DNA of 24,603 nt, taken from Hydrogenophaga sp. (GTDB lineage: Bacteria > Pseudomonadota > Gammaproteobacteria > Burkholderiales > Burkholderiaceae_C). Shown here piece after piece: positions 15,667 to 22,879 of this stretch. Position numbers and translations under genes: made by a program. Each line of letters opens with the position of its first letter. Position 1 is the stretch's first letter. The stretch covers positions 1-24,603 of the forward strand of contig JAJNQE010000014.1 of the NCBI GenBank assembly GCA_021154985.1, written 5' to 3'. A model generated the notes under the pieces. It saw only the letters and a program-made list of their open reading frames with translations, did not search any database and was not told where the DNA came from.

Positions 15667-15735
15667 GGGGACGCACCGCCGCCATGGCCGCAGCACACCC
15701 CTTGTTTCCTTCTTTGCAACTCCCGAGGAATTCCC

Positions 15736-16791
15736 ATGACCACATTGAAAAAACTCTCGATCGCGCTGGCGGCCGTGAGCGCAACACTCGGCCTGCAGGG
15801 CCAGGCCATCGCCCAGGACAAGGTGCTCAACCTGTACTCGGCGCGCCACTACCAGACCGACGAGGTGATGTACGACACCTTCACCCGCACCACGGGCATC
15901 AAGATCAACCGCGTGGATGCGGACGACGCCGGCATTGTGGCCCGCCTGCGTGCCGAAGGCGCCGCGTCTCCGGCCGACGTGATCCTGCTGGTCGACGCTG
16001 CGCGCATGGCCTCGGCCGACAGCCAGGGCCTGTTCCAGCCGATCCGCTCGGCCAAGCTCGATGCAGCCATTCCGGCCAACCTGCGCGCGGCGCCGGGCGA
16101 AGGCGGCGTGACCTGGACCGGCTTCTCCACCCGCGCCCGAGTGGTGGTGTACGACCCGGCCCGCGTGAAGGCCGAAGACGTGGCCACCTATGAACAACTC
16201 GCCGACCCCAAGCTCAAGGGCATGGTCTGCACCCGCTCGGGCTCTCATCCTTACAACCTCTCGCTGTTCTCCACCGTGGTCGAGCGCCTGGGTGACCAGA
16301 AGGGCGAGGCCTGGCTCAAGGGCGTGGTGGACAACATGGCGCGCGCCCCCAAAGGCGGCGACACCGACCAGATCAAGGCCGTGGCCTCGGGCGAGTGCGG
16401 TGTGGCGCTCACCAACACCTACTACGTGGCCCGCCTGATCAAGTCCACCAAGCCCGAAGACAAGGCCGTGATGGACAAGGTCCGCGTGATGTTCCCCAAC
16501 CAGGGCACCACCGGCACCCACGTGAACATTGCCGGCGCCGCCGTGGCCAAGCACGCCAAGAACCGCGACAACGCCATGCTGTTCATGGAATTCCTGGCCA
16601 GCCCGTTTGCACAGGACTACTTTGCCAACGGCAACAACGAGTTCCCGGCCGTCAAGGGCCTGAAGATCGCCAACCCCGCCATCCAGGCCATGGGCGGTGA
16701 CAACTTCAAGGCCGAGACGGTGCCGCTGGCTTCGGTGGCGAAGAACATGACCAAGGTGCAGCAGATGCTGGACCGCGTTGGGTACAAGTAA
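15736..16791 (+). CDS. fbpA: Ferric iron ABC transporter periplasmic substrate-binding protein
   Basis: A 351-residue binding protein of the FbpA/FutA family. The signal peptide (residues 1-26) ends at AIA, before QDKVLNLYSARHY. The N-terminal YSARHYQTDE motif supplies the first ligands (His38, Tyr39), and TNTYYVARL supplies the tyrosine pair 229-230 that usually binds Fe(III). GAGGA lies 8 nt before the ATG. It delivers iron to an inner-membrane ABC permease, but no permease or ATPase gene adjoins it here, so those parts must be encoded elsewhere. Regulation by Fur is plausible from the upstream site. Confidence 0.93.
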   Translation: MTTLKKLSIALAAVSATLGLQGQAIAQDKVLNLYSARHYQTDEVMYDTFTRTTGIKINRVDADDAGIVARLRAEGAASPADVILLVDAARMASADSQGLFQPIRSAKLDAAIPANLRAAPGEGGVTWTGFSTRARVVVYDPARVKAEDVATYEQLADPKLKGMVCTRSGSHPYNLSLFSTVVERLGDQKGEAWLKGVVDNMARAPKGGDTDQIKAVASGECGVALTNTYYVARLIKSTKPEDKAVMDKVRVMFPNQGTTGTHVNIAGAAVAKHAKNRDNAMLFMEFLASPFAQDYFANGNNEFPAVKGLKIANPAIQAMGGDNFKAETVPLASVAKNMTKVQQMLDRVGYK

Positions 16792-16793
16792 CA

Positions 16794-16890
16794 CCCCCGC
16801 CGCGCTTCGCGCGACCCCCTCCAGGGGGCAATGCCTGCGGCCTGGCAAAGCCAGTTCCGCGGCATCTCTGGACGGAGGCCGCCGCCTCCA
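16794..16890 (+). repeat. Hairpin-rich intergenic element, probably a dispersed Comamonadaceae repeat
   Basis: The stretch holds three close hairpins: CGCGC-TTC-GCGCG (16801-16813), CCCCCT-CC-AGGGGG (16815-16828) and CTGGC-AAA-GCCAG (16842-16854). The last is enclosed by the imperfect pair TGCCTGCGG / CCGCGGCA. I remember similar text (CCTGCGGCCTGGCAAAGCC) recurring between genes in Acidovorax-like genomes. Only one copy is present in this window, so calling it a repeat rests on memory. Confidence 0.5.
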
Positions 16891-16892
16891 AA

Positions 16893-16928
16893 GAACAAAG
16901 CCCTTGGTGATCGCCAAGGGCTTTGTTC
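16893..16928. terminator. Bidirectional terminator between the convergent iron and PPK2 genes
   Basis: A perfect 15-bp stem, GAACAAAGCCCTTGG (16893-16907) with CCAAGGGCTTTGTTC (16914-16928), closes a 6-nt loop. T-rich sequence lies in and after the 3' arm on both strands. The position, 8 bp beyond the PPK2 stop and about 100 bp beyond the iron gene, fits a shared terminator. Confidence 0.85.
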
Positions 16929-16936
16929 CTTTCGGG

Positions 16937-17842
16937 TCAGTACACCTGCGGCACGTGAATCTCGCCGGGCACCTGGTGGCGCCGGTAGCCCTCGTGGCGT
17001 ACCCGCTCGGGCAAGGTGATGGTGGGGCGTTCCACCTCGCCATACGGCATCTGGTGCAGCAGGTGGTGAATGCAGTTCAGCCGCGCCTTCTTCTTGTCGT
17101 CAGCCTGCACCACCCACCAGGGCGATTCGGGGATGTGCGTGCGCTCCAGCATCACCTCTTTGGCCTGGGTGTAGAGCTCCCAGCGGCGGCGGCTCTCCAG
17201 GTCCATGGGGCTGAGCTTCCACTGCTTGAGCGGGTCGTGGATGCGGCCCAGAAAACGCAGGTGCTGTTCTTCGTCGGAGATGGAAAACCAGTACTTGATG
17301 ACCTGGATGCCAGATCGCACCAGCATCTTCTCGAACTCGGGCACAGAGCGGAAGAACTCTTCGTACTGCTCGTCGCTGCAGAAGCCCATCACCCGCTCCA
17401 CGCCGGCGCGGTTGTACCAGCTGCGGTCGAACAGCACCATCTCGCCTGCGGCCGGCAGGTGCGCCGCGTAGCGCTGGAAGTACCACTGGGTGCGTTCGCG
17501 GTCGTTGGGCGCAGGCAGCGCAGCCACGCGGCACACGCGCGGATTCAGCCGCTGGGTGATGCGCTTGATCGCCCCGCCCTTGCCCGCCGCGTCTCGGCCT
17601 TCAAAAATGATCACCACCTTGTGCCCGGTCGCCACCACCCAGTCCTGCAGCTTCACCAGCTCGGCCTGCAGGCGGAACAGCTCCCGGAAGTACCGTTGAC
17701 GGTCGGCCTTGTGCTGCTTCAGCGCTTCGGCGTCCTGCGCTTCGTCAACGCGGTCCTCCATCTCCATTTCCAACTCTTCGTCGTAACCATCCATCAGATC
17801 GGTGTGGATGCGGCGCAGCAGCTCGTCCTGGCTGTCAAACAT
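16937..17842 (-). CDS. ppk2: Polyphosphate kinase 2 family protein
   Basis: A 301-residue single-domain PPK2. These enzymes transfer phosphate between inorganic polyphosphate and nucleotides. The P-loop FEGRDAAGKGGAIKR (80-94) and Walker B VLFDRSWYNRAGVERVMGF (136-154) are intact, followed by the lid region DPLKQWKLSPMDLESRRRW. The acidic N-terminus (DGYDEELEMEMEDR, 18-31) is typical of class I members, which mostly make ATP or GTP from polyphosphate. The start at 17842 has GGAG 5 nt upstream. An ATG at 17857, five codons earlier, is nearly as good. It converges on the iron gene and diverges from the dehydrogenase gene. Confidence 0.94.
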   Translation of the reverse strand: MFDSQDELLRRIHTDLMDGYDEELEMEMEDRVDEAQDAEALKQHKADRQRYFRELFRLQAELVKLQDWVVATGHKVVIIFEGRDAAGKGGAIKRITQRLNPRVCRVAALPAPNDRERTQWYFQRYAAHLPAAGEMVLFDRSWYNRAGVERVMGFCSDEQYEEFFRSVPEFEKMLVRSGIQVIKYWFSISDEEQHLRFLGRIHDPLKQWKLSPMDLESRRRWELYTQAKEVMLERTHIPESPWWVVQADDKKKARLNCIHHLLHQMPYGEVERPTITLPERVRHEGYRRHQVPGEIHVPQVY

Positions 17843-17930
17843 GGTGGCTCCGTTCATGGCAAAAGCCTTCAGACTAGGCAGCGCTTGTGACACGGGCGTG
17901 ACCATCACCTGCCGCATAATCGCCAGTTGA

Positions 17931-17946
17931 TTGACGTTTACGTCAA
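17931..17946. promoter_or_regulatory. LiuR-like palindrome upstream of the dehydrogenase gene
   Basis: TTGACGTTTACGTCAA is a perfect 7-bp inverted repeat around TT, followed directly by another CGTCAA (17947-17952). The form resembles sites of LiuR, the MerR-family regulator of branched-chain amino acid breakdown in proteobacteria, as I remember them. It lies 34 bp upstream of the dehydrogenase start. CATAAT (17915-17920) just upstream may be a -10, but no matching -35 is evident. Confidence 0.5.
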
Positions 17947-17980
17947 CGTCAAACACCCATTCACACCACAGGAGCACAAC

Positions 17981-18739
17981 ATGGACATTCAAGGCAAGGT
18001 TTTCATCGTCACTGGTGGCGCATCGGGTCTGGGTGAAGGCACGGCGCGCATGCTGGCGGCCAACGGCGCCAAGGTGGTGATTGCCGACATGCAGGCCGAA
18101 AAAGGCGAAGCGGTGGCCAAAGAAATTGGCGGCGCCTTCGTGAAATGCGACGTGAGCAGCGAGGCCGACGGCCAGGCCGTGGTGACCCAGGCCACCTCGA
18201 TGGGCAAGCTCATGGGCCTGGTCAACTGCGCCGGCATTGCGCCGGCCGAAAAAACCGTGGGCAAGAACGGCGCGCACAACCTCGGCGTCTACACCAAGAC
18301 CATCATGGTCAACCTGGTCGGCAGCTTCAACATGATCCGCCTCGCGGCCGATGCCATGTGCAAGAACGAGCCGGAAGCCACCGGCGAGCGCGGCGTGATG
18401 ATCAGCACCGCCAGCGTGGCCGCGTACGATGGCCAGATCGGCCAGGCCGCTTACGCAGCGTCCAAGGGCGGCATCGTCGGCATGACGCTGCCGATCGCAC
18501 GCGACCTCTCGCGCAACGGCATCCGCAACATGACGATTGCCCCCGGCATCTTCGGCACACCCATGCTGTTCGGCATGCCACAAGAGGTGCAGGACGCGCT
18601 GGCCGCCAGCGTGCCCTTCCCCAGCCGCCTCGGCACCCCGGCCGACTACGCCAAGCTGGCCAAACACATCATCGAGAACGACATGCTCAATGGTGAAGTG
18701 ATCCGCCTGGACGGCGCGATCCGCCTGGCGCCACGCTGA
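17981..18739 (+). CDS. Short-chain dehydrogenase, 3-hydroxyacyl-CoA / 2-methyl-3-hydroxybutyryl-CoA dehydrogenase type (HSD10/FadB2x-like)
   Basis: A 252-residue classical SDR. The cofactor motif TGGASGLG (11-18) with Asp36 points to NAD, and NCAG (82-85), Ser145, Tyr158 and Lys162 make up the catalytic set. The insert after NCAGIAPAEKTVGKNG and the APGIFGTPML pattern are characteristic of the type II 3-hydroxyacyl-CoA dehydrogenases (HSD17B10 family), which act in fatty acid and isoleucine breakdown. CAGGAG lies just before ATG 17981; an in-frame ATG at 17927 falls in the promoter palindrome and is rejected. The upstream LiuR-like site supports a role in isoleucine catabolism. It is followed after 17 bp by the gamma-glutamyltransferase gene. 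Confidence 0.92.
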   Translation: MDIQGKVFIVTGGASGLGEGTARMLAANGAKVVIADMQAEKGEAVAKEIGGAFVKCDVSSEADGQAVVTQATSMGKLMGLVNCAGIAPAEKTVGKNGAHNLGVYTKTIMVNLVGSFNMIRLAADAMCKNEPEATGERGVMISTASVAAYDGQIGQAAYAASKGGIVGMTLPIARDLSRNGIRNMTIAPGIFGTPMLFGMPQEVQDALAASVPFPSRLGTPADYAKLAKHIIENDMLNGEVIRLDGAIRLAPR

Positions 18740-18756
18740 GCCTGGTCGGTCGGCAC

Positions 18757-20547
18757 GTGAACGCTTGCAAGCCACTGTTCGCCGCGCTGGGGTTGGCGCT
18801 GCTGGGCGCTTGCACCGCACCACCTGCGGTGCAGCAGCCCGAGGCCGCGTCTGGCCTCACCGCCAAACCCGGCTGGCGCTTTCCACGTCAGGCGGTGGCC
18901 GCCGCCAACCCACTGGCCACCGAAGCGGGCGCACAAATCCTGCGCGCGGGCGGCAGCGCGGTGGACGCGGCGATTGCGGTGCAGATGGTGCTCACGCTGG
19001 TGGAGCCGCAGTCCAGCGGCATCGGCGGCGGTGCCTTTTTGCTGCACCACGACGGCCGCCAGTTGCAGGCGTTTGATGGGCGTGAGACCGCGCCGATGGC
19101 GGTGGATGAGAAGCTCTTTCTGAGCGCGCAGGGCGAACCACTGCCCTTCCCCGTCGCTGTCAACAGCGGACGCTCGGTGGGCGTGCCCGGTGCGGTGATG
19201 ATGCTGGCCCTGGCCCACCGGCAACACGGCAAACTGCCCTGGGCCAGGCTGTTCGATCCCGCCATCCGGCTGGCCGAACAGGGTTTTGCGATCAGCCCGC
19301 GCCTGCACACCCTGCTGGCGACCGACACGGCCCTGAAGACCGACCCGGTCGCCAGCGCCTACTTCTACCGCGAAGACGGCCGCCCGCACCCCGCGGGGCA
19401 CCTGCTGCGCAACCCCGAGCTGGCGCAGGTGCTGCGCAACATCGCGGCTTTTGGCCCCATGGCCCTGCACCAGGGCCCGGTCGCGCGGGCCATCGTGAAC
19501 AAAGTGCGCCAACACCCCACCCTGCCCGGCACGCTCAGCCTGGACGACCTGAAGAACTACCAGCCCCGCGAACGCGAAGCGCTGTGCTTCGACCACACCG
19601 CCGCCCAGCGCGCGCTGCGCATCTGCGGATTCCCGCCGCCGAGTTCCGGCGCACTGGCCATCGGACAAATCCTGGGGTTGCTCGCGCGCACGCCGCAGGC
19701 AACCGCACCCTTGAGCGACGGCCTGCCCCCGGTCGACTGGCTGCACAGCCACACCGAAGCCTCTCGCCTGGCGTTTGCCGACCGAGCGCAGTACGTGGCC
19801 GACCCGGACTTTGTGGCACCACCCACCGGCCATTGGGGCAGCCTGCTGGACGCGCGTTACCTGGACGAACGCGCACGGCTCATCACGCCAGCGCGCATGC
19901 CGCAAGCATCGGCGGGCGTTCCCGGCGGCTTGCACAGCGGCTGGGCGCGCATGCCCGACCAGCCCGAACACGGCACCAGCCACATCAGCATCGTGGACGG
20001 CTTCGGCAATGCGCTGGCCATGACCACCACCATCGAATCAGCCTTTGGCTCGCGCCTCATGGTTACCACCGACCCCACGCGCCCCGGTGGCTTTTTGCTC
20101 AACAATGAACTGACCGACTTCAGCTTCACACCTCGCGACGCCCAAGGCCGGCCCATCGCCAACCGGGTCGAGCCCGGCAAACGTCCACGCTCCTCGATGT
20201 CGCCCACGCTGGTGCTCGACAAAGCCACGGGCGAGGTGCTCATGAGCACCGGCAGCCCGGGCGGTGCCTTCATCATTCACTACACGGCCAAGGTGTTGCA
20301 CGGCGTGCTGCAGTGGGGCCTGTCGCCGCAGGCCGCCGTGGACCTGCCCAATTTCGGCACGCTCGGCGGGCCACTGGTGCTGGAGCAGGAGCGATTCCCG
20401 GCCAGCACCGTCAGCAACTTGCAGCAGCGCGGCCACACCGTGCAGCAGGGCGAACTCACCAGTGGTGCACAAGCCCTGGTGCGCGGGCGCGGTGTGTGGC
20501 TGGGAGGCGCCGATCCCCGGCGCGAGGGCATCGTGGCGGGCGACTGA
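18757..20547 (+). CDS. ggt: Gamma-glutamyltransferase, lipoprotein
   Basis: A 596-residue proenzyme. It cleaves gamma-glutamyl bonds of glutathione and related peptides in the periplasm. The signal carries lipobox LGAC (Cys19), so the mature protein is membrane-anchored. Thr407 in PEHGTSHISIVD is the self-cleavage site and nucleophile at the start of the small subunit. Substrate-site motifs FLLNNELTDFS, KRPRSSMSPT and STGSPGG follow as expected, and the large-subunit motif SSGIGGGAFLL lies at about 86-96. The start is GTG 18757 with a weak ribosome site, 17 bp after the dehydrogenase stop, so the two may share a transcript. Length is usual for the family. Confidence 0.94.
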   Translation: MNACKPLFAALGLALLGACTAPPAVQQPEAASGLTAKPGWRFPRQAVAAANPLATEAGAQILRAGGSAVDAAIAVQMVLTLVEPQSSGIGGGAFLLHHDGRQLQAFDGRETAPMAVDEKLFLSAQGEPLPFPVAVNSGRSVGVPGAVMMLALAHRQHGKLPWARLFDPAIRLAEQGFAISPRLHTLLATDTALKTDPVASAYFYREDGRPHPAGHLLRNPELAQVLRNIAAFGPMALHQGPVARAIVNKVRQHPTLPGTLSLDDLKNYQPREREALCFDHTAAQRALRICGFPPPSSGALAIGQILGLLARTPQATAPLSDGLPPVDWLHSHTEASRLAFADRAQYVADPDFVAPPTGHWGSLLDARYLDERARLITPARMPQASAGVPGGLHSGWARMPDQPEHGTSHISIVDGFGNALAMTTTIESAFGSRLMVTTDPTRPGGFLLNNELTDFSFTPRDAQGRPIANRVEPGKRPRSSMSPTLVLDKATGEVLMSTGSPGGAFIIHYTAKVLHGVLQWGLSPQAAVDLPNFGTLGGPLVLEQERFPASTVSNLQQRGHTVQQGELTSGAQALVRGRGVWLGGADPRREGIVAGD

Positions 20548-20590
20548 AGCCGCCTCCAGCGGCGCAAAACCCATCGGTCAGAATACCCCG

Positions 20591-22576
20591 GTGGCCATCC
20601 CCCAGACCTTCATCCAGGAACTGCTCAACCGCGTGGACGTGGTCGACGTGGTGGGCCGCTACGTGCAGCTCAAGAAGGGCGGTGCCAACCTCATGGGCCT
20701 GTGCCCGTTCCATGGCGAGAAGTCGCCTTCGTTCAGCGTCAGCCCGACCAAACAGTTCTACCACTGCTTCGGCTGCGGGGCCAACGGCAACGCCATCGGC
20801 TTCCTGATGGAGCACGCCGGCATGAGCTTCATCGAGGCGGTGAAAGACCTCGCGCAACAGACCGGCATGCAGGTGCCCGAAGACGACGCTTCGCCGCAAG
20901 ACCGCGAGCGCGCCGCCCAGCAGCGCCAGAAGCAGGCCACGCTCACCGACGTGCTGGAGAAGGCCGCGCAGGCCTATGCCAAACACCTCAAGGCGGCACC
21001 GCGCGCGGTGGCCTACCTCAAGGGACGTGGCCTCTCGGGCCAGATCGCCAAGACCTTCGGCCTGGGCTACGCACCCGAGGGCTGGCGCGCGCTGGCCAGC
21101 GTTTTCCCCGACTACCAGGAGCCGCTGCTGGTCGAGTCGGGCATGGTGATCGAACACGAGGACGAAAAAGGGGCGGATGGCCAGTCCAAACGCTACGACC
21201 GCTTTCGCGACCGCATCATGTTCCCGATCCGCAACGTCAAGGGTGAGTGCATCGGCTTTGGCGGACGCGTGCTCGACAAGGGTGAACCCAAGTACCTCAA
21301 CTCGCCCGAAACACCAGTGTTCAGCAAAGGCCGCGAACTCTACGGCCTGTTCGAAGGCCGTACCGCCATCCGCGTGGCGGGCTACGCGCTGGTGACCGAG
21401 GGCTACATGGACGTGGTGGCCCTGGCCCAGCTCGGTTTTGCCAACGCCGTGGCCACGCTGGGCACCGCTTGCACGCCCGACCACGTGCAAAAGCTGTTTC
21501 GCTTCACCGATTCGGTGGTGTTCAGCTTCGACGGCGACGGCGCCGGCCGGCGCGCTGCGCGCAAGGCGCTCGACGCCGCCCTGCCCCTGGCCACCGACAC
21601 GCGCAGCGTGAAGTTCCTCTTTTTGCCGGCCGAGCACGACCCCGACAGCTTCATCCGCGCCAACGGCGAAGCCGCGTTTGCCCAGTGCGTGAAAGACGCC
21701 GTACCCCTCTCTCGCTTCCTGATCGAAGCCGCCAGTGCCGACTGCGACCTCACCACCGCCGAAGACCGCGCCCGCATGGCCAGCCAGGCGCGCCCGCTCT
21801 GGAGCGCGCTGCCCGACGGTGCCTTGAAACGCCAGCTCATCGGCGAGCTCTCCAGCGGCATCGGCATCGGCAGCGCCGACCTGCTGCAACTCTGGCAGCA
21901 AGCTGGCGGATCGCGCGCGCCGCGCTCGGCGGGACAAACGCCCGCACAGCCAGCGCACGACGTCGGCTACGACGGGGGCGGCGCATACGAGTCAACGTCC
22001 AGTTCCTTCGATTCTGGCGGCGGCTACCGCAGCGATGGCGGCAGCGGCTACGGGAAAAAAGGATTCAGCAAGTGGCGCAAGGGCCCGCCCCCGCCGCCCC
22101 GCATGCTGGGCACGCGCCGCGCCGGTGGCAGCCGCGCCGACCGCGCCGTGGGCCTGTTGCTGTCCAACGCCCAGGCCTGGGACGGCCTCTCGGCGGACGA
22201 CCACAGCCTGCTGGCCCACCTGCAGGCACCACACGGTGCGCTGTTCGCCTGGCTCGAAGCCCAGTTGCACGAACACGGCCCCCAGCCCTGGGCCGCCCTG
22301 CGCGAAGCCTTGCGCGGCCACGAGCACGAGGTGTTTGCCTGCACGCAGGTGGAGCAGATCCCGCCCAGCGACGACCCGGCGTCCGAGCTCTCGGAGCTGA
22401 ACGACGTGATGAACCGGCTGCGCCGGGACGCCCTGGAAGCGCAGGCCAGGCTGCTGGCCGCGCGCGTGGCCGAAGGCGACCCCAGTGCCATGGACGACTA
22501 CAAACGCGTGAACGCCCAACTCGCTGCCTTGAAAACCAGCACAGCAGCCCAGCAAAATACGGGAAGCGCGGTATAA
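20591..22576 (+). CDS. dnaG: DNA primase DnaG
   Basis: A 661-residue bacterial primase that makes RNA primers at the replication fork. The CHC2 zinc ribbon uses Cys38, His41, Cys59 and Cys62. The RNA polymerase core (about 115-435) has the Toprim residues Glu270 (VTEGYMD) and Asp314/Asp316 (SFDGDGAGR). A Gly/Ser/Tyr-rich linker (about 440-510) leads to the DnaB helicase-binding domain (about 515-655). The start is GTG, giving the conserved AIPQTFIQELLNRVD N-terminus. No Shine-Dalgarno is seen; CAGAAT ends 7 nt upstream and could serve a leaderless message, though no -35 supports this. It leads towards rpoD, but rpsU is not upstream. Confidence 0.96.
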   Translation: MAIPQTFIQELLNRVDVVDVVGRYVQLKKGGANLMGLCPFHGEKSPSFSVSPTKQFYHCFGCGANGNAIGFLMEHAGMSFIEAVKDLAQQTGMQVPEDDASPQDRERAAQQRQKQATLTDVLEKAAQAYAKHLKAAPRAVAYLKGRGLSGQIAKTFGLGYAPEGWRALASVFPDYQEPLLVESGMVIEHEDEKGADGQSKRYDRFRDRIMFPIRNVKGECIGFGGRVLDKGEPKYLNSPETPVFSKGRELYGLFEGRTAIRVAGYALVTEGYMDVVALAQLGFANAVATLGTACTPDHVQKLFRFTDSVVFSFDGDGAGRRAARKALDAALPLATDTRSVKFLFLPAEHDPDSFIRANGEAAFAQCVKDAVPLSRFLIEAASADCDLTTAEDRARMASQARPLWSALPDGALKRQLIGELSSGIGIGSADLLQLWQQAGGSRAPRSAGQTPAQPAHDVGYDGGGAYESTSSSFDSGGGYRSDGGSGYGKKGFSKWRKGPPPPPRMLGTRRAGGSRADRAVGLLLSNAQAWDGLSADDHSLLAHLQAPHGALFAWLEAQLHEHGPQPWAALREALRGHEHEVFACTQVEQIPPSDDPASELSELNDVMNRLRRDALEAQARLLAARVAEGDPSAMDDYKRVNAQLAALKTSTAAQQNTGSAV

Positions 22577-22577
22577 T
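22572..22577 (+). promoter_or_regulatory. Candidate -10 box (TATAAT) for rpoD, overlapping the dnaG stop
   Basis: A consensus TATAAT spans 22572-22577 and contains the TAA stop of dnaG (22574-22576). No good -35 lies at 16-18 bp; TTGAAA at 22529-22534 is too far. If used, it would give an rpoD leader of nearly 300 nt. Confidence 0.45.
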
Positions 22578-22879
22578 CCACGGTTTTGCACCGCAAGCGC
22601 GACAGCAGCACCTCCGGCACCGGCCCGGCCCCTGAACAGGGCTACATGGACACTTCTCCTGGCCACCTCTGCGCCTCACCTCGAGCCAGACGGAACCCCG
22701 CAAGGACTGCACACCAAATGTTCGCCCCAACAGCTTGCAGGCCCGCCCTTTCCGGCATAGAGCGGGTGTAGTGCGGGCGTTGTGCCCAACAAAATCACCG
22801 GGGTGGACCGCGTTGCGCGGCCCTCAGGCGTTTTTTGTGTGTTCTGCCGGTTCCAGTTCGACATTTTTCTGAGGTCCTC
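22577..22879 (+). other. dnaG-rpoD intergenic leader, no supported gene
   Basis: This 303-nt stretch carries no recognised gene or tRNA. An open frame beginning with TTG at 22586 (61 codons) lacks a ribosome site and any familiar pattern. Small hairpins are visible: CCCT-GAAC-AGGG near 22632, GGGC-GTTGT-GCCC near 22777, and CCGCG-TTG-CGCGG (22808-22820), the last followed 10 nt later by six T (22831-22836). This could be an attenuator-like leader or a weak terminator, followed by GAGG (22871-22874), the ribosome site of rpoD. Confidence 0.5.

Noticed and set aside
17927..17980. Upstream in-frame ATG extending the dehydrogenase by 18 residues
   Set aside because: It would place the start in the LiuR-like palindrome and before the CAGGAG ribosome site that matches ATG 17981.
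22586..22771. 61-codon plus-strand open frame starting with TTG between dnaG and rpoD
   Set aside because: No ribosome site, no recognisable pattern, and the coding-like bias of the neighbours is missing. Kept only as part of the leader.
22577..22879. Possible tRNA or other known RNA gene in the dnaG-rpoD gap
   Set aside because: No T-arm pattern (GTTCGANNC with paired stem) or acceptor stem with CCA could be found.
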